Positions 36,001 through 46,073 of a stretch of DNA of 64,000 bases are shown here, piece after piece. Position 1 is the first letter of the stretch. Every line of letters begins with the position of its first letter. A program made the position numbers and the translations under genes. Below the pieces are notes generated by a model. That model searched no databases. It was given only the letters and a program-made list of their open reading frames with translations, and was not told the DNA's origin. Source of the stretch: Austropuccinia psidii (Eukaryota; Basidiomycota; Pucciniomycetes; Pucciniales; Sphaerophragmiaceae); NCBI GenBank assembly GCA_023105745.1, contig JALGQZ010000009.1, positions 47,397,967 to 47,461,966 on the forward strand, read 5' to 3'.

Positions 36001-36586
36001 AATTCATCCTACAGCCCACAGCTTCAAGACAAGGCTTGATAAAGTGAAACATCATGCAAAACGAAGCATGGATGATGCTTTTGATTATGCAAAACAGAAG
36101 TGGGACCAGCGTCATAAAGTACCAGACTTCAAAGTAGGGGACTTAGTTCCAGTTTCAACCTTGAATTTCAATAATACCAAAGGCCCAAAGAAAGTTCAAG
36201 ATTCTTATGTAGAACCTTTCGTTCTTGTTGCCTTACATGGAGCCAATGCAGTTCAAGTCAAATTGAGCAGTGAATTGGAAAATAAACACCCCACCTTTCC
36301 AGTCAGCTTGATAAAAACTTATCAACCAGCTGATAAAGAATTGTTTCCTTTGAGGAACCCAACTCCTTTAAATGTACCACCAGTGGAACAAAATGAAGAC
36401 AGAAAGATAAAGAAAGTCATTAAAGAAAGGAGACTTAGGGGTAAAAATCAAAGAGAATATCTTTTCAGATATAGAAATTGAGTACATGAGGATGAATGGC
36501 TGGCAGAATCAGAAATAACTGACTCAGATAAACTCTTAAGAAGATTTAGACATGAAAGAAGGCCACAAGCCTTAATATGTCTATAA
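32986..36586 (+). pseudogene. Element A pol pseudogene with chromodomain-like C-terminus
   Basis: A single frame runs the whole length with about nine in-frame stops (for example 33812, 34232, 34655, 35093, 35696 and 36479) and no further frameshift. In order it shows protease (LDTGAFSTC near 33075), reverse transcriptase (MPFGIKNVPSHYQRMM, YIDDI near 34120), RNase H ([15 protein letters not shown]), integrase finger (H..H, CLTCDRCQKAN), integrase core with D (VHMEWV), D (KSDRDPKFT) and E (DGLAERM), and a C-terminal segment KKVIKERR...YLFRYRN...EDEWLAESE that resembles a chromodomain. Stops come from many kinds of substitution. It is inactive and is the sister of the element C pol. Confidence 0.9.
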
Positions 36587-36643
36587 AATGTATTTAAAAA
36601 CTTGATCTGAGTAATGTAAAGAGGTTGGACAGTGGACATTACC

Positions 36644-37389
36644 TGTAACAACCACTCACCAGGGGTAAGGGTATTCATCAATACACCCACTCAAACACCT
36701 CAAATCAGCAGATCCACTATCTGAATCAGCATTCAGTTTCAGCAATCTTCCTTGCTGAAACATGCATACAGCTTGGTACTTCAATACAGCCTGTAAACAT
36801 CTGTACAGGTTGGATTCACCCAATACAGTTTCAATAAACCAGCATTAAACTGTATGATCACTCTAATACACCACACCTCTTGTACAGGTTCTGTACAGCT
36901 GTACAGGACCTGTATTGGCCAGACTCAATTCAATCATTCAATCCTCTCATGAAAATTCTTCCTCTGGATCGGGGCTGGTGATTCTCACATATACCAGCCC
37001 CTCTTTCTCCCCCTGGCGACTTTTCCCCAGTGAATTAATTTAGTTTATTTATTATTTTATGAATATTCTTATCCTTATTTTGGGTATTATATTTATTTAA
37101 TATTAAGTTAGTCTTTGCATTTCTCTCTTTGCCTGTACAGTATGAGCTGGGTGGCCATATCCTTATTGACCCTTCTCTTTTCATTCTGACAGGTTGAAAC
37201 AGTGGACTTGGACTTGTTTGTGGTTGGCTCTTCTATGCTTTACTCATATTTCTTTTTTTGCTGCTTTCTTATATTCTTTACTTTAGTAATTCATCTCTTG
37301 CACTCTTAAGTGTATTCCTTCTTACCATATCTTTGAGCCCTCAATAAGTGAGTGCCAGGCCCTCTTCACTTCGAAGAGCCCCTGTGACA
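36644..37389 (+). repeat. Element B 5' LTR
   Basis: It runs from TGTAACAACCACTCACC to GCCCCTGTGACA. A CATATACC TATA-like box is followed by the hairpin CTGGCGAC-TTTT-CCCCAG at 37013-37030 and AGTGAATTAATTTA at 37029-37042, which is nearly the reverse complement of the sequence right after the LTR. Confidence 0.92.
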
Positions 37390-38134
37390 TTGAATTAATT
37401 AACTCATATTGATTGTTTCTTTTCATTCTTTTATAATCATTTCTCTCATTCATCAATTATGACCTTTTAATGATCTTATGACTCTTAATGATTATGATTT
37501 TATCTCTCATCAATTTTCATCTCATCCATTTCATTAATATGAAAATTGATTCTTTCTTTCTTAATCATTGCTGACCATTTTATTCACTTAATTTTATTTT
37601 TATCAAATAAAATTTTTTCAGTGTTCTCATTAAGGTCTTATTTAGGAATTATTGATTGGATTATTCATTGGGATTCATTGGGTTTATTGATTCAGAAATT
37701 CAGGATTTTTCATTTGGATTGAATTGATCGACTTTGAATTTTCAAGATATTTTATTGATCCTCAAGAATTGATTTGATCATTGATTGATTTTGACTCATC
37801 AATATATTTGAATTGATTTCTGAAGATCTTGAATTGATTGATTGATTCCTCAAGACGTTGATTTCATATTGAAGACACTGGTTTATTGATTGATTGATTA
37901 TTGATTGAATATTGATTGATTGTTGATTTAATCAAGATTATTAATATTTGATTTGAATTTGATTTATTGTTGACTATTGATTGAATTGATTGATTTTTGA
38001 TTGAAGTTGATTTTACCTCAAGAATTGAATTGATTCCTCAAGACTCATCAAGATTTTTACTGTGATTTATTTGGCCAAGTTTTGATTTCTGTTCTCAATA
38101 CCATCAAGCTTCTTTTATTCAACTTCTTTTCATA
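37390..38134 (+). repeat. Element B leader, TTGATT/TCAAGA-rich
   Basis: The untranslated leader starts TTGAATTAATTAACTCA, the probable primer site. It is then dominated by repeated TTGATT and CTCAAGA motifs (37640-38050). No open frame is evident. The same kind of leader precedes gag in B2. Confidence 0.8.
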
Positions 38135-39475
38135 ATGCCAGTTCAGCATAGTCCCCCAGCAAAGAACACTAGATCCCAAAAAATTCCAGCTGTTCTCACT
38201 CCTACAGCAAGGGCTCCTCTTGACTGCACACCATCAGTTCATCAACTGAGTGCAAACTTGGACAGAGGACCACCAATGGAAGGAGCAGCACCCTCAAGAA
38301 GAGGTGGAATAAAATATAGAAGATCAAGTTCCTTTTCTGGACTTTTGGGTGGCTACCCTGGCATGTCTGAAGGCACAAGAGCAAGATTAGGGGAATTTGA
38401 AGATGAAGAGGAAGATTCTGGGGAGACTGAAGGGGCAGATGCCTTGGAAAATGCTCCAGAGGTGCCTCAGGGTTCTAATCTAGCCCTTTCTAGTCAACCT
38501 CTTGTCTCTCAAACTTATCCAAGTCTCCTCAAGATGATGGAGCAGATGACTCAATTCATGGGGCAACTCACTCAAGCAGTTGCTCCCAGGGAAAATTCCA
38601 AAGCCCCTGCGTTCAAGACTCCATCCATGAAGGCACCTGATTCTTTTGATGGTACTCAAGCTCATAAATTGAGAGGATTTATCCAATCCTGTCAATTAAT
38701 CTTCTATAATTATCCAGCAAATTTCTTCTCTGACAGGAAGAATGTTCTTTACTCAACTTCTTTTCTCACTGGTAGAGCTGGAAAGTGGATTGAACCCTAT
38801 CTCTCAAATATTTCCAATGAAGACCCTTCTTATCTCCTCAATAATTGGCCATTATTTAAATCTCAATTATTCACTCTGTTTGGTGACCCCAATGAAGTCA
38901 GGAAAGCTGAACAAGAGTTGGACAATTTGAGGATGAGGGAAAGTGGTCATGTATCCTTGTACATTGCTGATTTCAGAAGCTTAATGTCAAGAATTGGAGA
39001 TTTGGGGGAGAGAGCTTATATCCATGTTTACAGAAGAGGATTGGCATCAAGATTATTGGATCAGCTGGCTTCTCACCCTGGAACTTTTGATACTCTTCAA
39101 GAACTTATGGATGTCACTTTAGAATTAGACACAAGATATCATGAGAGGCAAAAAGAAAAGGGTGGAAATCAAGAGAAGAAGCCTCCTGTCAATGGATCCA
39201 ATCAATCTAGGCCTCCTCAAAACTCATCTTCAAAGAGGCCTCATCAGAAGAAGAACAAGAAGGGCAAGCAGTTTCAACCTTCAAAGGACAAGCCTCATGC
39301 TGCTCTCCTCAATACGGACAATAAATTAATTGGTTCTGAAAAGGAGAGGAGGATTAAAGAGGTGTTGTGTACTTATTGTGGTGGAAAGCACCCAATTGAA
39401 AAATGCTTCAAGAGACTTCAGAACAAGCCTGGGTCATCATCAAGAGGCTTCCCTAGCAAGCAGGGAAAAGCCTGA
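38135..39475 (+). CDS. Element B Gag (446 aa, intact)
   Basis: The frame is uninterrupted from ATG to TGA. It starts with a basic N-terminus (MPVQHSPPAKNTRSQK), then an acidic stretch (EDEEEDSGETEGAD, about 90-105) and a retrotransposon-gag capsid region from about residue 165 (SFDGTQAHKLRGFIQSCQ, then GRAGKWIEPYLSN and FGDPNEVRKAEQELDNLRM). A Lys/Pro/Ser-rich linker follows, then a CCHC-type knuckle CTYCGGKHPIEKC near the end. Gag assembles particles and binds RNA. The gag stop lies inside a slippery-site and hairpin signal, so pol is probably made by -1 frameshifting. Gag being intact while pol is broken would still allow particles to form in trans if the gene is expressed; that is inference. 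Confidence 0.92.
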   Translation: MPVQHSPPAKNTRSQKIPAVLTPTARAPLDCTPSVHQLSANLDRGPPMEGAAPSRRGGIKYRRSSSFSGLLGGYPGMSEGTRARLGEFEDEEEDSGETEGADALENAPEVPQGSNLALSSQPLVSQTYPSLLKMMEQMTQFMGQLTQAVAPRENSKAPAFKTPSMKAPDSFDGTQAHKLRGFIQSCQLIFYNYPANFFSDRKNVLYSTSFLTGRAGKWIEPYLSNISNEDPSYLLNNWPLFKSQLFTLFGDPNEVRKAEQELDNLRMRESGHVSLYIADFRSLMSRIGDLGERAYIHVYRRGLASRLLDQLASHPGTFDTLQELMDVTLELDTRYHERQKEKGGNQEKKPPVNGSNQSRPPQNSSSKRPHQKKNKKGKQFQPSKDKPHAALLNTDNKLIGSEKERRIKEVLCTYCGGKHPIEKCFKRLQNKPGSSSRGFPSKQGKA

Positions 39476-39507
39476 GTGGGGATCATTATGTGTTCAATGG
39501 CTCTCAC
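39463..39507 (+). promoter_or_regulatory. -1 ribosomal frameshift signal between gag and pol (B)
   Basis: In the gag frame the codons read CAG GGA AAA GCC TGA, so G GGA AAA (39463-39469) is a canonical X XXY YYZ heptamer. The spacer GCCTGA is 6 nt and includes the stop. The stem GTGGGGATCAT (39476-39486) pairs with ATGGCTCTCAC (39497-39507) across a 10-nt loop, with one mismatch and several G-U pairs. The -1 frame is exactly the frame of the protease. Confidence 0.82.
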
Positions 39508-42500
39508 TTATTTCCTTCATGAGCACAATTGTGCACTCTGAATACTAGTGTCAAGAAATCTTTAAAATTTCTTATTTTCTCTTCTGTATCTGATATTTTT
39601 TATAGTATTCTCATTGATTCTGGTGCTACAAACTCCTTTATTGAAAAGAATTGTGTTCTCAAGTACTCATTCACTCTGTCAGAGCTCCCTGAAAAGATTC
39701 CTATTTTTATTCTGGATTATAATGAATCCCCTGCCTTGTTCATCACCCATTATACCAAGTGGGTATTTGACTTACCTTCCTTCACAAGCTTTGAATGGGA
39801 CTTCTTTATCATAGATTCACCCAAGGGAGAAGACCTGATATTGGGATATGATTTCCTTTACCATTTTAATCCCATTATTGATTGGAAAAATGGATTGATC
39901 ACCTATGATTCTAGTCATAAGGATTCTAGTGGTATTATTCCTTCTACTAGCAATGACTTTGCCACTTCTGTCAACAGTGTTGCTCTGGTTGGTGAACTTA
40001 AGACACCTTCCCTTCCTTCTTCTGTCCATATCCCTTCCATAATTCCCTCTCAGTCATTACTTCCATTAAGAGATGAAGTCTTCAAAGAGATGAAAGATGT
40101 TGGAGAAGATGTTGCTATATCTTCACTTCATCTCTTTCAAGGGGATATGGACCCTCCTCCTTTATCTTTTCATGCCTCCCTGGAGGAGCAGTGGGATGAG
40201 GAGGAAGATCCAGAAGAAATTGAAACTGTGTTGAAGGTAGTCCCTCCTGTTTATCACCAATATTTGGATGTATTCTCCAAGGTGAAGGCAGAGAAACTTC
40301 CTCCACACTGTGCCTGTGATCATCATATCCAATTGGTGTCATCTACTCATTATAAAATTAAGAGTCAGAAACACTACGGGCCTACATCTCAGAGAATGTA
40401 GAGAAACGTTTCATAAGACCAAGCTCCTCTTCAACAGGAGCACCTGTCCTTTTTGTTAAGAAAAAGGATGGAGGTCTTTGTTTGTGTGTTGACTACTGCA
40501 AACTCAATGCTGTTACTAGGAAGAACAGGTATCCTGTTCCTCCTATGAACCAGCTTCTTACCATATTCAAAGGATCCACTATCTTCTCCAAGATAGACTT
40601 GTGTGGTGCATATAACCTTCTGAGAATCAAAGAGGGGGATGAGCACTTAACTGCCTTTAGAACCAAATATGGTAATTCTGAGTATTTGGTCATGCCATTT
40701 GGTTTGACCAATGCTCCTGCTTCTTTCCAGAATCTAGTAAATGATATCTTTGCAGATTTCTTGGATGTGTTTGTTGTGGTTTATCTAGATGATATTATGG
40801 TCTTTTCCAGTTCTTAGGAGGAACATGTCAAACCTGTGGCCTCTGTCCTCCAAATACTGAGGGACAATAATTTGTTTTCCAAAACCTCCAAGTGTGTATT
40901 CCATGCCTCAAGTGTGGAATACTTGGGCTATTTTGTTTCAAGTGATGGCCTCAAGATGAATTATTCAAAAGTTCAGCAAATCCTCAATTGGCCTCAGCCC
41001 AAAAACATCAAGGCCCTTCAATCTTTTCTTGGCTTTGCCAATTTTTATCGTTGTTTCATAAAAAATTATTCTAAAAAAATAACTTCTCTCACTTCCCTTT
41101 GCAAAAAAGATTCTCCCTTCATCTTTAATGAGGAAGCTCTTAGCCAGTTTCAATCACTCAAAGAAGCTTTCACTACTGCTCCTATCTTATCTCATTTCAA
41201 TCCTTCTCTACCTACTATTGTAAAGACTGATGCTTCTGATTATGCTTTGGGTGCTGTACTGAGCCAGGTGAATGACTCAGGAAAGCATCCCATTGCATTT
41301 GATAGTCACAAGCCTCTCCCAGCTGAGCTGAACTATGAAATTCATGACAAGGAACTCCTTGGCATGGTTTGGGCTCTCAAGCGCTGGAGAGAATTTCTTC
41401 TCTCTCTTTCCAATTCTTTTGAGGTCTTTACAGACCACTCTTCCTTGCAGTATTTTATGTCTTTCAAAGATCTTACTTGTCGTCAGGCCCATTGGGCTGA
41501 GTTGCATTCAGAATTTCACTTCACTATCACTTACCACCCAGGCAGGCTGGCCACTTTACCAGATGCCTTGTCATGTTGGGACGACATGTACCCAGAGAGG
41601 GGGGTGGACTTCATAAGCAAGAATCCTCAAACTTTTCATCAAGTAATCAAGCAAGATAGGATTCAAGAGTGAAGATTCTTCTCAATCAAAGTGGAAGTAT
41701 TTCCAGATCTAGTTGACAAGATTCAAAAAGAAGTATGGCAAGACAAAGACTATAAAGGAATACTCAAGCAACTAGCAAGAGGTGAATCAGTTCCAGATTA
41801 TTCTCTCGAACCTCAAGCCAAGTTGTTATTATTCAAAGATAGAGTGGTAATCCCAAGCAATGAAGAACTTCAACTCAATATTCTTCAAAAGCCTCATGAC
41901 TCACCTTTGGCTGGCCATCCTGGCCAGGAGAAGACCCTCAAGCTTATCAAGAGGGATTTTTATTGGGCTGGCATGAATCATTTCATCAAGGACTATGTGT
42001 CCTCATGTCAGCAATGTTCAAGAAACAAGAACATTCATCACAAGAAGTTTGGACTACTCAAGCCTCTTCAAATTCCATCTGGTCCTTGGAATTCCTTATC
42101 AATGGACTTTATCACTCAATTGCCCTTGTCAAACAACTTTGACTCAATTTTAGTAGTTATGGACAGGTTTTCAAAAATGGAATTATTCATTCCAGCTTAT
42201 GGAACAATCACTGCTCTGCACTTAGCTCAAATCCTCATTAGTCATGTATTTTCCAAGCATGGCCTTGCAGTAAGTATTGTTAGTGATAGAGGATCCTTAT
42301 TTGTTTCATCATTCTGGACTCAATTATGTCAGCAGCTCAAGATATTAAGAGATATTTCAACTGCTTTTCATCCTGAAACAGATGGACAGACAGAGAGGGT
42401 AAATCAGATTCTAGAAAAGTATCTTTGGATGTATGTCAGTTACCATCAAGATGACTGGCACACCTGGCTCACTCTGGCTGAATTTGCCTATAATAATGCA

Positions 42501-43169
42501 GAAAATTCATCCAAAAAGCAATAACCTTTTTTCACCATTTATGGAAGAAATCCCAGCTTTGACTCAATCCATATTTCTCAAGATTCACCTGCTGGAAAGT
42601 TATCAAAAAAGCTCCAATCAGTACAGAAAGTTGTCAAAGAAGAATTAGAGTCAGCAATGAGGAGATTCAAGAAGTGTGCAGATAGAAATAGAGCAATTCC
42701 ACCTGATTTCCACACTGGGGACAAAGTATGGCTAGCTTCCACGAACATCAAGACAACAAGACCCACCAAGAAATTATCAGAAAGATGGTTGGGACCCTTT
42801 GAAGTTCTGAAGAAGATTGGCAGCCATGCATATCACCCCAAGTTGCCTCAGAAATGGAAGTCAGTTCACCCTGTATTCCATGTGTCCTTATTAGAACCAG
42901 TGAGGAATTCAACTATCCCAAATTGACATCAATTGCCACCACCACCAGTCTTAGTAGAGGAGCAAGAAGAATGGGAAGTGGCTCAGGTTCTGGACTCAAA
43001 ACTCAAGAGAGGTAGTTTATGGTATCTTGTAGAATGGAAAGGGTTCAGTGAAGACCCAGAAAGAACCACTTGGGAACCAGCTTCCAACCTTACAGACTCA
43101 CCAGACCTTGTAAAGAACTTTCATTCATTGTATCCAGACAAGCCTGGCCCAAATACCTCAAGAGTTTGA
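39463..43169 (+). pseudogene. Element B Pol pseudogene with chromodomain
   Basis: The frame continues from the frameshift site in -1 and crosses an in-frame stop near 39519. It then encodes protease (SILIDSGATNSF), an acidic linker, reverse transcriptase ([25 protein letters not shown] near 40790), RNase H (VKTDASDYALGAVLSQ) and integrase. Integrase shows the HHCC finger (HDSPLAGHPG, CQQCSRNK) and the triad D (SMDFITQLP), D (VSDRGSLF) and E (DGQTERVNQ). A classical chromodomain ends the protein (EEWEVAQVLDSK..LWYLVEWKGF..ERTTWEP, 42960-43090); in chromoviruses this directs integration to marked chromatin. It is broken by an indel near 40340-40420 and by stops at 40815, 41670, 42522 and 42924. 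Two of these (41670, 42924) are TGA where arginine CGA is likely ancestral. Confidence 0.92.
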
Positions 43170-43171
43170 TG

Positions 43172-43294
43172 TTATGGTGCTTGGTGGGGAGAAGAAGTTA
43201 TGAGATTAAGTTCCTCTCCTGGCATGCACCTTTAAGGTGGTATTCTACCCATATGTTGTTGTAAGCATCACCTTGGCCACTTTGTGAGCACTTG
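43172..43294 (+). repeat. Duplicated 3' module of B, copy 1
   Basis: The module starts TTATGGTGCTTGGTGGGGAG, passes TTAAGTTCCTCTCCTGGCAT and ends CATCACCTTGGCCACTTTGTGAGCA. It recurs at 43531-43643 and twice in B2. Confidence 0.85.
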
Positions 43295-43454
43295 TCAATT
43301 CTTTGGACAGGTTCAGGAAGCATGCAACATCAATATCCTCCATTTGGACCTTATCAAGATATGGCCAAATGTTTCTTTCTTTCTTTTTCTTTTTTCTTGT
43401 ATTTATCATTTCATTTATGCCAATCATCATAATTCAAGAAATTCATTACTTCAA

Positions 43455-43529
43455 GTCATTTATGGCAATTCATTTCAGAAGTCGTTATGGAAATTCATTT
43501 CAGAAGTCATTTATGGCAATTGATTTCAG
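43455..43529 (+). repeat. Three-copy 25-bp tandem repeat
   Basis: The unit GTCATTTATGGCAATTCATT plus TCAGAA occurs at 43455, 43481 and 43506, between the two 3' modules of B. Confidence 0.85.
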
Positions 43530-43530
43530 T

Positions 43531-43643
43531 TTTATGGTGCTTGGTGGGGAGTGGGAGTTATGAAAGTAAGTTCCATCTCCTGGTATGCCTCCCTGAGGGT
43601 TTTACTTCTTGTAAAACATTACCTTGGCCACTCTGTGAGCATC
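43531..43643 (+). repeat. Duplicated 3' module of B, copy 2
   Basis: This second copy has TTTATGGTGCTTGGTGGGGA, AAGTAAGTTCCATCTCCTGG and ACCTTGGCCACTCTGTGAGC in the same order as copy 1. It contains AAGTAAGT, which looks like a splice donor. Confidence 0.85.
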
Positions 43644-43928
43644 AAATGCTTGGTTTTCATCTTTTCAGACATTTCTTGGCCAAAATTAAGCAACTTACCA
43701 CAAGAAGGACAAACAATCAGGAGTTTTTTTGTTTCTGTTTCTTTAATCTCTTTTTCTCTCATTTTATTTCTTTTCTTTACTTGTATAATCTTGTTTTCTT
43801 CTTATTTCTTTAAAGCAGCAGTATCCCCTCCCAAATCATATAATGGGAGGTTCCATTATTTTTTCATTTTTTAGTATTTACAAGAGTGGGGATAGAAGTC
43901 AAACAAAACACAAACAAGGATAAGGAAA

Positions 43929-45061
43929 CTAGTTATCTCTACCTAATTCATAAAATGTTTTCTGAAAATCATTTATCAACTCATCTTCATACCAGGCAAA
44001 TTTTGCAGCCATCTCTTCAGAAGCAGTACCTGGAATAGTCCTCTCATTGGCATACATAATCACCTCTCTGCTATTTCTATCAACCCTCCTGAATAATCTG
44101 ACCACAGCTTCTTGGTTTTCACTAGCCGCATGGGGATCTTCCCTGGTAACCCGGATAGGCAAACGTTCTCTTCTTTGGAAAACTTGAGCAGCAGGAAACG
44201 GCAAAGGGGACAATCCATTTCTTCTTCTGCTGGAGCTGGCCACAGGTTGGAGCTGGTGGGAGGTGGTTATGGGTGAGTTTCTGGATTGCTGAACTGGTGA
44301 TGGTCTTACTGCTGGATTCAAGGCAGGCCTGCCATAGGAAGTACTGGGTGAAGGAGGAGGAATGGTAGTAGGAATGGAAGCAAGAATTGGTTGGAAGGTT
44401 CTGGGAGTACTGGGAACTACTTGGATTTGAAATCTGTTGGCAAGGGGTTGAGTAGAGGAACTGCTGGATGGATGGCCAACTGAATGAGGAACAGCTTGAA
44501 CTTCTTCACCATCTAACTCATCACTTCCTTCAGAATCTGGATCAGTGGGGGAATAATCAATCCTTCTTATTCTCTTCACTACCTTCACTACCCCTTCAGT
44601 ATTGGTCCTTGAGATTGGGACCTCTGAGCAGGAATATATGAGCCTACCACCAACTGGAATTGGCCCTCCAACACTAGTCCACCTTGCCACATCCCTCTAC
44701 CTGGAACCAGTAACTACATGAAAACATCAGTACCAATTCAATCAAGATATGCAAATCACTCACATTGAGAAAATCCTGAAGTTCCATCAGGAGTGGCCTC
44801 CTCAGAGACTGGGAATTCTTTCCCAAAAGGCCCATCCTTTCTACTCCATAAATGCCTCCTGACGTTAGAAGATGGCACCCCAGTACAATGACATGGTTTC
44901 TTTCCAATGAAGCAATAATGGCATTTTGAAGATTGGAGATTGTAGTGTTGAAAAAAATCCTTACCCTTGGCCAAACATTCAGAACAGGCAGGATCAAGAA
45001 CTTCAACTGCTCTGTATCCATCATAGGTTTGGGAGGGATCAAATTTACCAGAAGAAGCCAT
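43929..45061 (-). pseudogene. Antisense two-exon cysteine-rich gene inside element B
   Basis: The gene lies on the opposite strand between pol and the 3' LTR. Exon 1 is 45061-44764 and exon 2 is 44713-43929, with a 50-bp GT...AG intron and matching phases. The product would be 360 residues. Exon 1 starts MASSGKFDPSQTYDGY. It carries a Cys/His cluster (CSECLAKGK, then QHYN, SSKCHYCFIGKKPCHCTG) that looks like a zinc-binding module, then DGPFGKEFPVSE. Exon 2 has a Ser/Pro-rich middle and a conserved-looking acidic/aromatic end (KFAWYEDELINDFQKTF). A single in-frame TAG at 44699-44697, probably from CAG, breaks this copy. The function is unknown; nucleic-acid binding is a guess from the Cys cluster. 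It could be a captured host gene or an accessory gene of the element. A longer open frame starts upstream at 45259 without an ATG. Confidence 0.72.
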
Positions 45062-45261
45062 GGAGGGTGAAGATAATTGACTGAAGACTCCAGAACCACA
45101 AAGAACAGACGGTGGCGGTGCAGAAGGAGAAGATTCAGTGAGTTCAGTCAGTTTGGAACTCACAACTGAAGAATGTGCAAGCAGAAGATTCAAGACGTCA
45201 GAATAAGTCCACAACATATCAAAAAATTTGACCTCAAGAAAATGGGGGCCATAACTCAATT

Positions 45262-46073
45262 ATGCACCCCCTCAAAGCCTCTAAGGTGAGGATTCATACC
45301 CCTTTGGGGTTGAATTTATCACCCAGGGCCTCCCCTGCAGCTTTGGGGAGGCCAGGACCCAATCAATGGGTCCAGGCCATATATGGCGAGGTTTTGGTTT
45401 TGGGCCAGTTCTTGGCCCCTTGGTACCCCTGGGTCCCCAGCAAAATTGGGCCCAGGGGGCCTCCAATAGCCCCCACGGACCACGGACCATAGGACCCCAA
45501 AAGACAGAAATGGCCAAAAATGGCCATACATCATCAAATAACCAAAAATAACCAAGAACCCCAAAAAGGCCCAAAAGGCCATGGAATCAAATTTTATCAA
45601 GATTCTTCATAGAATAGGCCACAGCCCAAGATCATCATAGAGGGCTGTTTGAGGCAATTTCCAAGGACAAATGGGACAAGACCCCTTGTAGTCATTATTC
45701 AAGAATTTCTTTGACTGGACCTTGCCAAACGAGTACACTTCATATACTCATTGGGCATCATTTTTTGAGCACAAGAGCTCAGTGGCCATCATTTTGGGAT
45801 AGATCCCAAGGCCATACCCCAAGGACAAGATTGATTGAATCAGAAGAAAGAAAAAGCATATTTCAAAGTGGAATACTTACTCAAAATTTGAAAGAAGGGG
45901 GAATCAATTTAATTGACAGAGAAGAATTTAAGAAGGATTTTCAGGATATTGGTCAAGAGGAAAAGAAAATTAAAAAGAAATTTTTTGAAAAAATGTGGGG
46001 ATATTGAGATGCCACTCAACAGTGGCAGGGTATTATGGTGTTCAGGAGCCCACCAGTTTCAAGAGGGGGATAC
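45262..46073 (+). other. Element B 3' region with GGCC-rich block
   Basis: No sense gene is seen. Around 45300-45600 the sequence is GC-rich with many GGCC and TGGCC motifs. It lies upstream of the antisense gene, so it may hold its promoter. A compositionally similar block lies in the LTR of B2 (about 56070-56600). Confidence 0.5.

Noticed and set aside
43303..43874. Phe/Leu-rich plus-strand frames after element B pol
   Set aside because: They cover pyrimidine-rich noncoding sequence and the tandem repeats of the 3' region.
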